Under the pieces are notes generated by a model, which worked only from the letters and a program-made list of their open reading frames with translations, was not told the DNA's origin and did not search any database. The position numbers were made by a program, and so were the translations under genes. From NCBI GenBank assembly GCA_900543625.1, contig UQSF01000018.1, forward strand, positions 1 through 41,962: a DNA stretch of 41,962 bases, read 5' to 3'. Positions within the stretch are counted from its first letter, which is position 1; each line of letters starts with the position of its first letter. The DNA is from an uncultured Eubacteriales bacterium (lineage in GTDB: Bacteria > Bacillota > Clostridia > Oscillospirales > Oscillospiraceae). Positions 15,334-23,595 of the stretch are shown piece by piece.

Positions 15334-18069
15334 TCAAGCGCCTCCTTTATTCGCCGGCTGCTCCTCGCGGTGGAGAAAACGAGGGTGTTTGAGGATCATC
15401 TCATACTCATCTTGCTGGATGCCAAAGTTCTTGGCCAGCATCGCCTTACGCAGGAATTTGATCTTAACGCAATTGACCAGCCGCTGCGAGAGCTGCACAT
15501 TGGGCAGACGCGCGGCCTCTGTGCGGATCTTCGGATCCAGCATGACCAAAAACTGCACAAACGCCTTTTTGTTCGGCAGTGTGTACAGATACTTGCTGAT
15601 CAGCCGGGCAGCAAGAAAGTCGGCGTTCGAGCGCAGCACCATGTCGCAGCTGTGGGCGCACGCGTCATTGCAGGCACACTCCCGATGCGGGATAAGCAGC
15701 TCGCCATGGGTGTCCCAATAGTGGGTATGCGCACGAACCTCCTCATCGTGAATCACGGCGCGGATGGTGGTCAGCTCGCCGATATCGTAGGTCTTTATGT
15801 GCAGCGGCGCATAGACCCGGCCGTAATGCAGCATAGCCTCGCCAACACCGAGCCGGCCGAGTCGCTCATACTCCGCATCCTCCATATTGGTCGCGGAGGC
15901 GATGGCGTCCTTGTTTTCCTTTTCCACCAGCTTGAAGATCACCTTCACGTTGGTGTTCGCCACAATGTTGCGCCCGACCGCAGTCGGTGCCTGATCCGCA
16001 ATGATGATACCCGTGCCAAAGGAGCGGACCTCGGCGATCATGTCCTCGAGCGCCTCGACCGTGCTGCCCTGACTGTCGGCAGAGCCCTCCTCCGGTGTGC
16101 TTCTGCCCGCAAGCAGGACGTGCGCCTCGTCAATGAGAAGAATGTTTTTGAGCTTGCCGTCACCGTCGACGTTGTTTTTCGTAAACACGCAGATCTGGAT
16201 CAGCAGCAGCGCCATGATCAGCGCCTTGAGCTCTTTGTTATTGATGGCGTTGAGCTCGATAACGGTCGGCTTACGCAGCAGATCCTCCAACGGGATGGAG
16301 TGGATGGTATCGTAAATATTTGGGTTTTGCTCGATCAGGCTCACCAGCCGCACGACGCCGGCGCTCTCCATGTTCGACTTGACTTCGCCCTTATAGTCCA
16401 TGTTCTGGATCTTGCGGCGGAAAATCCGGATGAACTCATACAAGCCGAAGGGCTGCGCATTGCAGTCGTCCACCGTGCTGGACAGCTGCCAGCCGTAGGC
16501 GTTGTAGCACTCGTTGATGGCGGACAAGAACAGATCCGGCAGCGGGTTCGGCATGGAAAACGCCGCCTTGAACGCGCTCAGCAGGCTGGGGATAAAGCTC
16601 TCCACCGTGACGCCGCGGGGCGGAAGGAACGGATTGACAATGTATGGCGAGACGTCATTTTTGCCGGGCGTAAACACCTGCAGATCCGGAATGGCATCCA
16701 GCAGCGAGCGGTACTCGCTCTTGGTCGGTTCGACTGCGAGAAACGGGATCTGAAAATCCTTCCAGAATCGCAGCAGCAGGCCGAGAGAAAAATTCGTCTT
16801 GCCGGAGCCCGGCATTCCGACGATCAGACCATGCTTCGTAAAGTCATTGAGCGGAACGCCCGCGTGCGCCTCTTGTCCGGCGGCGCTGCGGCTGGCGTTC
16901 ATGATGCGCCCAACCTTGAAATTGCTCTCGCTGATGATGCTCTGGTTAAGTTTTTCGCGGTTTGCGGAGATCTTGCGGCTGTCCAGCCCGATCGTGTGCC
17001 CGTCATCCACCGGGAGCTTGAAGATACCGGCGAGCTCTCTGGCCGTGGCCAAATAGCGCAGACGGAGAAAATGCCGCGGTGCGCTCTCGCGCCCCCAGAA
17101 CGCCGCGTTCCGCTGCTGGAACACCAGCAGGTTACTATGAAGCCACGGCTGCATCTCCGGCTGCACCGCCGGCGACAGACCGCAGGCGGACAGATCCTCG
17201 ATCTCCAGTGCGCTGCCGTTGACACGCCCCTCCTCCTCCGTCACGGCGATGACCTTGTTGGCGAGACTCATTGCGTTGCCGGCATCGGAATACACCAAGA
17301 AATGGAAATAGAACAGTGGCTCTTTTTCCGATGCGAGCAGATACTCATAGCTGTCCGCGACAGCCTGCGTGTTCGCATCGGCCTGAATGCCTTGGCGAAA
17401 GCGCATATTGCTGATGTAATAGCTCATATACGTTCGCCCCTGCTCGATGCCGACCAGCTCCTCATCCACGTACGCGGTGGGGATCAGCTGCAGAGAGATG
17501 GCGCTGTTGGGACAACGCGTGAGCGCATTGGTCAGTTCGGCGATGTTGAGGTCGACGGAAGGCTCGAGCACGTCATTATAATAAAGCAAGCTGCTGGGCA
17601 TGAGCACATTCTGGATGTAGCGCTCCTTCTTACCGATGCCAAGCACGGTGTCTGTGCGGCAGCCGGCAAGCTGCGCCGCAAAGCCGGCATAGCTATCCTC
17701 GTCCGAGAAGAATGCGATCTCGAAGTTTTTTTCGCGCAGCTCGTTTGCAAGCTCCTGCGCCTGCTGCTCGAGCGCCATGGTGAGCGACATCGCATCGCTG
17801 CCGATCCGGCGCAGGAGGATATACTGGCGCACCTGCGCGGCATAGGTCTGGTTTTCCACCGGCACGCTCTGCCACAGGATCTCGAGCGACGCGGCATTCA
17901 GTGCCGCGCGGCGGTAAAACCCGGTAACGATCTGGCTAAACAGCACCTGATTGATGTGGCACGCTCGATCCAGATCTTTATGGAGCAATTCGTAATACGG
18001 CACGGCCGTGACCTCACAGACCACAAGCCCGGCGACGCCGCCGGATTTGAGTTTCGCAAGTCGAACCAT
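15334..18069 (-). CDS. HerA/VirB4-like P-loop ATPase
   Basis: The 911-residue protein belongs to the HerA/FtsK-type P-loop NTPases that pump DNA or protein as hexamers. Residues 1-350 form an N-terminal region of unknown fold. The ATPase core shows Walker A GMPGSGKT (418-425), FLAVEPTKSEYRSLL after it, Walker B ILLIDEAH (D647/E648) and a sensor-like stretch IIIADQAP near 690. A Cys cluster (C798, C800, C804, C808) may bind metal. The C-terminal 90 residues are helical. It stops 3 bases before the candidate effector gene starts, so the motor and that protein are tightly linked. Substrate (DNA or protein) cannot be told from sequence. Confidence 0.88.
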   Translation of the reverse strand: MVRLAKLKSGGVAGLVVCEVTAVPYYELLHKDLDRACHINQVLFSQIVTGFYRRAALNAASLEILWQSVPVENQTYAAQVRQYILLRRIGSDAMSLTMALEQQAQELANELREKNFEIAFFSDEDSYAGFAAQLAGCRTDTVLGIGKKERYIQNVLMPSSLLYYNDVLEPSVDLNIAELTNALTRCPNSAISLQLIPTAYVDEELVGIEQGRTYMSYYISNMRFRQGIQADANTQAVADSYEYLLASEKEPLFYFHFLVYSDAGNAMSLANKVIAVTEEEGRVNGSALEIEDLSACGLSPAVQPEMQPWLHSNLLVFQQRNAAFWGRESAPRHFLRLRYLATARELAGIFKLPVDDGHTIGLDSRKISANREKLNQSIISESNFKVGRIMNASRSAAGQEAHAGVPLNDFTKHGLIVGMPGSGKTNFSLGLLLRFWKDFQIPFLAVEPTKSEYRSLLDAIPDLQVFTPGKNDVSPYIVNPFLPPRGVTVESFIPSLLSAFKAAFSMPNPLPDLFLSAINECYNAYGWQLSSTVDDCNAQPFGLYEFIRIFRRKIQNMDYKGEVKSNMESAGVVRLVSLIEQNPNIYDTIHSIPLEDLLRKPTVIELNAINNKELKALIMALLLIQICVFTKNNVDGDGKLKNILLIDEAHVLLAGRSTPEEGSADSQGSTVEALEDMIAEVRSFGTGIIIADQAPTAVGRNIVANTNVKVIFKLVEKENKDAIASATNMEDAEYERLGRLGVGEAMLHYGRVYAPLHIKTYDIGELTTIRAVIHDEEVRAHTHYWDTHGELLIPHRECACNDACAHSCDMVLRSNADFLAARLISKYLYTLPNKKAFVQFLVMLDPKIRTEAARLPNVQLSQRLVNCVKIKFLRKAMLAKNFGIQQDEYEMILKHPRFLHREEQPANKGGA

Positions 18070-18161
18070 TGCAGTTTCCTCCCAAAGCCATGTTCTCAGC
18101 CAAAAAGCAGCAAGCGGTACACCGCGGCGATCACACGCCCCGGAACCGTGTCACGCAGCCG

Positions 18162-20153
18162 TTAAAACAGGGAAAACAGATTGAAGCGTTCACACAGCTG
18201 CACGGTCGTCGCCGAGAGCTGCGCCTTGGATTCCTTAATATACTTTTTAAAACGCACAACGCTTCCGTCGACGGTCATCTCGCCCGTCAGCTTGACGGCA
18301 CGTGTCATTTCCGTCAGCATTTCGCAGCCGAGCTCATACGCGTCCGGTGCCTGCAGCAGATAGGCCTGCGCCAGATTGCAGCACACGCTGTGTCCGTTGT
18401 GCCCGATCTGACACGACGAGGCGCCCAGCGGCGCCGCCTGCTTCTGCGCGAGTGCGGCGGCATTGCGCACCTTTGCGGCAGCTTCGTCGCGGCAGACCAG
18501 GAGATAGTTTTGCAGCGCCAGATCGCTGATCGTGACCCCTTGGTCGAACAGATACACGAACAGCTCATGCGAAAAGTCGGCAGCGCAGCGCTCCAGATAC
18601 GTGCTGAGCACATCCGCACGCGGCCGGCTGCCGTTTTGCTCCAGCCGGCGCAGCACCTCCACCGTCTCCGCGGCAGAGATGCGCCTGCTGCAAACAAAGC
18701 TGGAGATCTCGTTGGGGGAGAGGGTCAGGCCTGCATTCAAAAGCACATCCATGACCCGTCGGGCGAGCGCCGGCTCGTCCGGCCAGACGGCAAGATACCG
18801 ACCCAGTACGCCGACGAACTGCGGCGCGTGCATCCGCGGCAGCGAAAAGAGGCGGCGGACCATCTCCGGCTTTTGCTCCCCGTCATAGCGGCACTCCAGC
18901 ACATAGCGCTCGACCACCGAGGGCGGAAGCGCTTCCACCTGCGCAAGCAGCAGCGTCATCAGCTCACGCCGATCAGAGGGGGCATCCGCCGCCCGGCAGA
19001 GATACTCCGCCGCGGCGATTTCCAGCGCCTTCTTGTCCATGCGGCACGACGACAGCTCCTTCCAGAGCGCCGCACGCTCCGCCGCCGTCTTACGCATATC
19101 CAAAAACACCTTCTGGATCATGTCGCCATTGAGCGACACAAAGTGCCCCGACGCCTTGATGTGCCGCACGACGGGCAACGCTTTTTCCGCGCCGCAGGAA
19201 ATGCCGTAGGCCAAAAGCGTATAGAGATCCGCATCGTAGAGCTGCTCTGCGCAGATGCAGTCCAGCGCATGCTCCGTTTCCTCCGGCGTGGCGGGCTCGA
19301 GCACAGCGGCGATCAGCACATCCATATCCGGCAGGAAGTGCGCATCGCTTCCGCTGCGCAGCAGCGCGATCTTCGTGGCGCAGCTGTCACTGCCCTGAAG
19401 ATAGCTGCGCACCGCGTCCTTATCCTGTGCGGTGTACGCCCCTTGCTGCTGCAGCAGCGCAATGAGCTCGCGCTTCGCCTCCCCATCCGGGCACTTGGTC
19501 AAAACCGTATGCATCGCTGTGTGGGCGTCAATGTTGCCGCGGTTCGCTGCGATCGTGCGCGCGGCATCCATCTCGCCTTGCTTCATGCAATAGGTGAGCA
19601 GATCTTTGTTGCACGCTTTGGAATACACCTTGGGCAGTTCCAGCAGCTGATAGCACCACTGCGCACGCCGGCTGTCACCAAGCGTGTCGAACACGAGCAC
19701 CAGCAGCGCAAACGCATCCGCCGCGCCATCCGCATCGCCAATGAACGCATAGAGCGACTCTTCGTCCTCGCCGATGCCCGCATCGCGGGCGCACAGCGCA
19801 CCGTAGTCATCCTTCAGGCGCTGGTACATACCGCCGACCTCCTCCTCGCGGCAGCCGCCCGGCGTGATCAGGCAGACCAGCCGGTAGCAAAGGCGGGCGA
19901 TGATCGTGCCGACATAATTCACATCGATCTTCTGGCACTCGGTAATATTGTCCCGTGCGCCGTCGAGCCGGCGGTATGCCGCATCAACGATCGTCTGCCG
20001 AACCACGTTCTTGATCGTAAAGAGCCCGTCGTAGGTTTCTTCCCGGACGACCTCCGTCCCGCAGTAGCGGCAGCGCCACAGTTTTTCCGCGCGGATGTAC
20101 TCCAGACTGCCGCCGCAGGACTCACACTTTTTGGAGGAATAGGATACTGCCAT
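18162..20153 (-). CDS. Zinc-ribbon protein with long alpha-helical repeat region
   Basis: This 663-residue protein begins with a TFIIB-like zinc ribbon: CESCGGSLEYI, then WRCRYCGTEV (Cys at about 10, 13, 28, 31). The remaining 600 residues look like repeated helix pairs, possibly TPR- or HEAT-like, with many short Leu/Ala-rich helices and no membrane segment. Such a solenoid would serve as a scaffold. The gene follows the membrane protein by 29 bases and precedes the HerA-like gene by 92 bases. In Bacillus subtilis, ydjG also encodes a TFIIB-type zinc ribbon beside ydjH and ydjI; that gives a loose positional parallel, not proof of orthology. Confidence 0.8.
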   Translation of the reverse strand: MAVSYSSKKCESCGGSLEYIRAEKLWRCRYCGTEVVREETYDGLFTIKNVVRQTIVDAAYRRLDGARDNITECQKIDVNYVGTIIARLCYRLVCLITPGGCREEEVGGMYQRLKDDYGALCARDAGIGEDEESLYAFIGDADGAADAFALLVLVFDTLGDSRRAQWCYQLLELPKVYSKACNKDLLTYCMKQGEMDAARTIAANRGNIDAHTAMHTVLTKCPDGEAKRELIALLQQQGAYTAQDKDAVRSYLQGSDSCATKIALLRSGSDAHFLPDMDVLIAAVLEPATPEETEHALDCICAEQLYDADLYTLLAYGISCGAEKALPVVRHIKASGHFVSLNGDMIQKVFLDMRKTAAERAALWKELSSCRMDKKALEIAAAEYLCRAADAPSDRRELMTLLLAQVEALPPSVVERYVLECRYDGEQKPEMVRRLFSLPRMHAPQFVGVLGRYLAVWPDEPALARRVMDVLLNAGLTLSPNEISSFVCSRRISAAETVEVLRRLEQNGSRPRADVLSTYLERCAADFSHELFVYLFDQGVTISDLALQNYLLVCRDEAAAKVRNAAALAQKQAAPLGASSCQIGHNGHSVCCNLAQAYLLQAPDAYELGCEMLTEMTRAVKLTGEMTVDGSVVRFKKYIKESKAQLSATTVQLCERFNLFSLF

Positions 20154-20182
20154 GACCTCGATCTCCTATCGAACGAAAATGA

Positions 20183-20875
20183 TTATTTCAGCACCAGCAG
20201 CTTCTTGTTGCGCTCCACAATGGCGCGATCCAGCTTGGCGCAAAGCTCGGCAGCCGCGGCCGTGTCACCGTCCTCGCAGGAGATGCGAAGCGCATTGACC
20301 TGCTGCCGGATCTGCTGCTCCAGATCCGCGACCGCTTCGTTGGTCATCGGATCGGAGAAGCGGATATTCTCCGCAAGACGCTTGAGGCTGCGCTTGAGCG
20401 CAGGGTCAGCCGCCTCGTTTGCGAGCATTTCCACATCCACGCCGAGGCTCTTGATATCGCTCGTCTTTTGCTTGTAGTCGTCCTTAACGGCCTTGGTCGC
20501 ATCGCGTCCGGCGACAGAAATGATCGCAAAGACGGCGAAGATCGCCAGCAGCAGCACCTGCACCAGCAGCGGGATCTTATAGCTCAGATGGTTCTGGAAC
20601 AGCATGAACACCACACTGGCAAACAGCTCGGCAATGAGATAAAACAGTGCAAACTGCATCAGCGGGATGCCGAAGAAAACCGTCTCCACATCCAATGTTT
20701 TCGCCGCCAGATACATCGACACGATCAGCGCGGCAAACGCCACCAGCATGAACGCATAGCTGATCCAAAAGGCGGGGGTCTGTGGCTTGATCAGGATCCA
20801 GACAAACAGATTGTAGAGCGCAAAAATGATTCCGACGATGGTCAGCGACAGGCCGCTTGCTTTCTTGTTATTCAC
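20183..20875 (-). CDS. Multi-spanning membrane protein, YdjH-like by position
   Basis: The 230-residue protein has four to five hydrophobic segments in residues 8-150 (LTIVGIIFALYNLFVWILI; YAFMLVAFAALIVSMYLA; LMQFALFYLIAELFASVVF; LLVQVLLLAIFAVFAIISV) and a helical, charged cytoplasmic tail. No enzyme motif is visible. The start is read as GTG at 20875 with AAAGGA about 10 bases upstream; upstream readings lie in the zinc-ribbon end of the SPFH gene. Gap to the SPFH stop is 23 bases. It may anchor the SPFH and zinc-ribbon proteins at the membrane (inference from gene order). Confidence 0.75.
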   Translation of the reverse strand: MNNKKASGLSLTIVGIIFALYNLFVWILIKPQTPAFWISYAFMLVAFAALIVSMYLAAKTLDVETVFFGIPLMQFALFYLIAELFASVVFMLFQNHLSYKIPLLVQVLLLAIFAVFAIISVAGRDATKAVKDDYKQKTSDIKSLGVDVEMLANEAADPALKRSLKRLAENIRFSDPMTNEAVADLEQQIRQQVNALRISCEDGDTAAAAELCAKLDRAIVERNKKLLVLK

Positions 20876-20898
20876 GATCGGCACATCCTTTCCTTCGA

Positions 20899-22131
20899 TT
20901 AAAGCTTCGTTCCGCACTGAGCGCAGAATTTGGGCGAGCCCTCGATCGGCGTGCCGCAGCCCGGGCACACTCTGCCGAGCCTCGTTCCGCATTCCGGGCA
21001 GAACTTGGCGTTGGGCGCGACTGCGTTGCCGCATTCCGGACAGAATCTTCCGCCGCTCGCGCTCGGGGCATCGGCCGGGGCATCAGCCGGCGCCACCTCA
21101 AACGGGGCAACACCGCCGGCACTCGGCGCATCGGCCGGTGCGGCACGGTTCTGACCGTTGAGAATGTCACGGATCGAGCCGGTGTTGCCGCTGCCGCCGG
21201 CGTTTGCGCCCAGCGGCGGCGTGACGCCGCTGACGTCCTTCGGCGGCGCCTCCGTCGGCACACGCTCCGGGCTCAGCGCGCTTCTGGCGATCTCGCTGAT
21301 GGTTCCGCCCATCATGATGCCGCCCATCGCTCCGCCCATCATGCCGCCGACAGCACCCATGGAGCCCTCGTTTGCGGCGAACTTTTCGGCAATGAGCATC
21401 TGACGCTCCTCCTGCCAGGTATAGCCCTCGATGATTCGACCCGTGCGGCGGTTTTTCGCCTCCGACACCGCTGCATAGTCCTGTTCGGGCACTTCGATCG
21501 ACTCGATGTTGAAAAATTCGATGCGTATGCCGTAATCGGCAAAGATCTCATCCAGCCGCTCCTTCACGACATCGCTCACCTCAAGGAGGTTTGCATTCAT
21601 GATGAAGTAGCTGAGCTTGCCGTTGATCATGATCCGCGAAATACAATCCTTAACACGGGAGGAGATGATGCCGCGGAACTTTGCCACGAGGCTCTGCGCA
21701 TCGTAGCGGTCACGGAAGCCGACCAGCTTCACCAAGAACTTTCTGGCGTCCTCCACGCTCAGCGACAGGCTGCCGCGGAGCATCACGTGCAGGAAAATAT
21801 CATACAGCGGATCCTCGAGCGTAATGGGCCCCTGCGTGCCCCAGAGGATGTCCATCTGGTGCACCATGTTGACGTAGAACACCTTGCACGGGAACGGCGT
21901 CTCGCCGCCGGTAGGAATATTGACGATGCTGCGCAGGATCGGGATGTTCGGCAGAGAAAGCGTTCTTTCGCCCGGACCGAACAGGTCCGCCGCAGCCCCG
22001 TTGACCACCAACAGCGCCACGTGTGTCTCATCTACGATCAAGTGCGAGGTGGTGTTAAAGTCCTCGATCGGTGATTTCCATACAAGGTCATCCGGACTGC
22101 CTTCAAATTTAATAACAGAAGAAATGGGCAT
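20899..22131 (-). CDS. YdjI-like SPFH-domain protein with C-terminal double zinc ribbon
   Basis: The 410-residue protein matches the YdjI/virion-core-like branch of SPFH (stomatin/prohibitin/flotillin) proteins. Landmarks are IKFEGSPDDLVWKSP at the start, VALLVVNGAAADLFGPGERT, and FADYGIRIEFFNIESIEVPE before the C-terminal helix. A Gly/Met-rich stretch (about 258-280) follows, then a Pro/Ala linker and two zinc ribbons (FCPECGN...FCPECGT and VCPGCGT...FCAQCGT) at about 345-410. SPFH proteins assemble on membranes as scaffolds; in B. subtilis YdjI links PspA to the membrane. It is the first gene of the operon. A GAGGAG lies 13 bases before the ATG, longer than usual. Confidence 0.88.
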   Translation of the reverse strand: MPISSVIKFEGSPDDLVWKSPIEDFNTTSHLIVDETHVALLVVNGAAADLFGPGERTLSLPNIPILRSIVNIPTGGETPFPCKVFYVNMVHQMDILWGTQGPITLEDPLYDIFLHVMLRGSLSLSVEDARKFLVKLVGFRDRYDAQSLVAKFRGIISSRVKDCISRIMINGKLSYFIMNANLLEVSDVVKERLDEIFADYGIRIEFFNIESIEVPEQDYAAVSEAKNRRTGRIIEGYTWQEERQMLIAEKFAANEGSMGAVGGMMGGAMGGIMMGGTISEIARSALSPERVPTEAPPKDVSGVTPPLGANAGGSGNTGSIRDILNGQNRAAPADAPSAGGVAPFEVAPADAPADAPSASGGRFCPECGNAVAPNAKFCPECGTRLGRVCPGCGTPIEGSPKFCAQCGTKL

Positions 22132-22216
22132 AATCGTTCATTCGCTCCTCTCCATAGGTCTTCCGCGCATACAAAGCGGGTCAGGCCGCACTCGCGCAGG
22201 AGACACTTTTAAGTCG

Positions 22217-22245
22217 ATGATACCGAAATCATCCAATGAAGTCAA
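22217..22245 (-). promoter_or_regulatory. Sigma-A promoter of the 15-gene operon
   Basis: On the minus strand TTGACT (22240-22245) and TATCAT (22217-22222) have a 17-base spacer. Transcription would start near 22210, leaving a leader of about 80 bases before the SPFH start. I see no other convincing promoter inside the operon. Confidence 0.75.
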
Positions 22246-22363
22246 TCGTTCTTGTAGAAAAATGTCGGACACGGAACCTCAAAATGCAAAAATTCGAACC
22301 GACCCGAACCGTCTGCGCACACGCGCGGTTTTGCAAATATGCCTGATTGACCATAAACGCAGC

Positions 22364-22399
22364 AAAAACAGCCGTTTTCACTCAAAAACGGCTGTTTTT
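22364..22399. terminator. Strong bidirectional terminator
   Basis: A 15-bp perfect stem (22364-22378 with 22385-22399) contains A5 on one arm and T5 on the other. On the minus strand it ends the unit of the 101-residue gene and small ORF, insulating the large operon promoter just beyond. Confidence 0.85.
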
Positions 22400-22406
22400 A
22401 TGCTTT

Positions 22407-22484
22407 TTAGGCGGTTTCCGATCTGTCAGAAAAAATCGGCACAACAAGTGCGGGGGTGCGCTTTGCCATCGGCGTGGAATTCAT
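22407..22484 (-). CDS. Candidate small ORF, 25 residues
   Basis: A 25-residue frame (MNSTPMAKRTPALVVPIFSD plus five residues) starts at 22484 with AAAGGAG 10 bases upstream and stops 8 bases before a strong terminator. It follows the 101-residue gene by 16 bases. No family is recognised and it is too short for composition to decide; the ribosome binding site and its fit between a gene and terminator are the support. Confidence 0.4.
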   Translation of the reverse strand: MNSTPMAKRTPALVVPIFSDRSETA

Positions 22485-22500
22485 GTTGTCTCAGCTCCTT

Positions 22501-22806
22501 TCAGCTGCTGCATATGGTCTCCATAAGGGATCGGATCTCTGTCACGTAATCAGGATGCCCGCAGAGCAGCATGCTCTTTTTCAGATCCTCCAAGGCGTCC
22601 AGAAACTGCGGCACATCTTTTTTCCGGACATGGCACAGGACCGCAATGTACGGGCTGTCCTTTTTCGCGTACTCCCGGTCGAACCAGACCCTGACCTGTC
22701 GCCGGATAAACAGCTGATCGGCAAGGTAGGGGATGGTATCAAAAAACACAAAGTAGGCATATCGCAGGGAAAACTTCTCAATCGACCAATACAACGGTTG
22801 GCTCAT
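22501..22806 (-). CDS. Hypothetical protein, 101 residues
   Basis: No family is recognised. The protein starts MSQPLYWSIEKFSLRYAYFV, is rich in aromatic and charged residues, and includes RRQVRVWFDREY and a Cys-containing C-terminal half; it has no clear membrane helix. The start at 22806 has GGAGG 5 bases upstream. It is divergent from the XRE-type regulator starting at 22892, with 85 bases between them, so the regulator may control it. Confidence 0.7.
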   Translation of the reverse strand: MSQPLYWSIEKFSLRYAYFVFFDTIPYLADQLFIRRQVRVWFDREYAKKDSPYIAVLCHVRKKDVPQFLDALEDLKKSMLLCGHPDYVTEIRSLMETICSS

Positions 22807-22891
22807 TTTTTCCTCCGTTTCAAAATCAGGGCTTGCTTTTTTGCGCCGTCTCTGGTATTTTACAATATTACTCTTTAAGGAGGCGACCCGA

Positions 22892-23260
22892 ATGGGCTTG
22901 AAAGCATACCCCGTGATCGACCTTGCCGCCACGGGGGACAACATCCGCCGCCTGCGCATGGCGCGCGGCCTGACGGTGCGCGACCTGCAAAGCTACTTCG
23001 GCTTTGCCGAGCCGCGGGCGATCTACAAGTGGCAGAAGGGCGAGACCCTGCCGACGGTCGACAATCTGTACGCGCTCGGTGCGCTGCTGGAGGTGTCGCT
23101 GGAGCAGATCCTCATCCCCGTCGCCGAAAATCCCGATATCGTGTGTGAGCAGCAGGCCGAGACCTGCTGCTCATACTGTTTTCTGACCGGCCGTTTTGGA
23201 TGCGGCAAGCGTCCGATGCAGCTTCCGCCATTTGCCCCGGGCGCACGGACGGCGGCGTGA
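22892..23260 (+). CDS. XRE-family helix-turn-helix regulator
   Basis: This 122-residue protein has a Cro/CI-type helix-turn-helix at about residues 10-70: IRRLRMARGLTVRDLQSYFG, then AIYKWQKGETLPTVDNLYAL and LEVSLEQIL, the standard five-helix layout. The tail holds a Cys cluster (CCSYCFLTGRFGCGKR) that might bind metal. The start at 22892 follows AGGAGG by 8 bases. It is divergent from the 101-residue gene. It probably represses itself and its neighbour (inference). Confidence 0.85.
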   Translation: MGLKAYPVIDLAATGDNIRRLRMARGLTVRDLQSYFGFAEPRAIYKWQKGETLPTVDNLYALGALLEVSLEQILIPVAENPDIVCEQQAETCCSYCFLTGRFGCGKRPMQLPPFAPGARTAA

Positions 23261-23595
23261 CAGGGCACGACCGGCCGCTGCGCGCGGGAAAGGAGATCAC
23301 ACATAATTTTTCTTTTCTCGTCAAAGTCGAGGTCGGCTTGCCTGCCGCACGAGGGAGATGTCAGTTCGGAAGCGGGCGTGGGTGTCTGCGCGAAAAACGG
23401 GTCTGACGCCTGTGCGTCTGGCGCCGGACGAGAAGCCGGGCGCTGTCTTTCCAATTCAATAGAAAGGCTCGCTGAGCGAGCCGCTCGGGTCGTTTCCGTT
23501 TGCAATTGTGCAGCGTTATCGTTCATCTGCACCTGAACCGGCATCCGCTTGCTCCTGGCTTGCCGCACCCAAAACAGCCGGTCTGCGCCGGGGCG
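23261..23595. other. 335-base interval of uncertain coding
   Basis: No gene can be called firmly. A plus-strand frame free of stops runs from about 23300 to 23531 after AAAGGAG at 23290-23296, but it has only an ATA where a start should be. A minus-strand frame also crosses the interval but runs on into the XRE gene antisense and has no clear ribosome binding site. Composition is GC-rich like the flanks. Confidence 0.4.

Noticed and set aside
15370..18165. Plus-strand open frame of 931 codons
   Set aside because: It is the exact antisense of the HerA-like gene, has no ribosome binding site, and its translation lacks recognisable motifs; high GC in third codon positions opens antisense frames.
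23023..23568. Minus-strand ORF of 181 codons overlapping the XRE gene
   Set aside because: About half is antisense to the well-supported regulator and no ribosome binding site precedes its starts; left as an uncertain interval instead.
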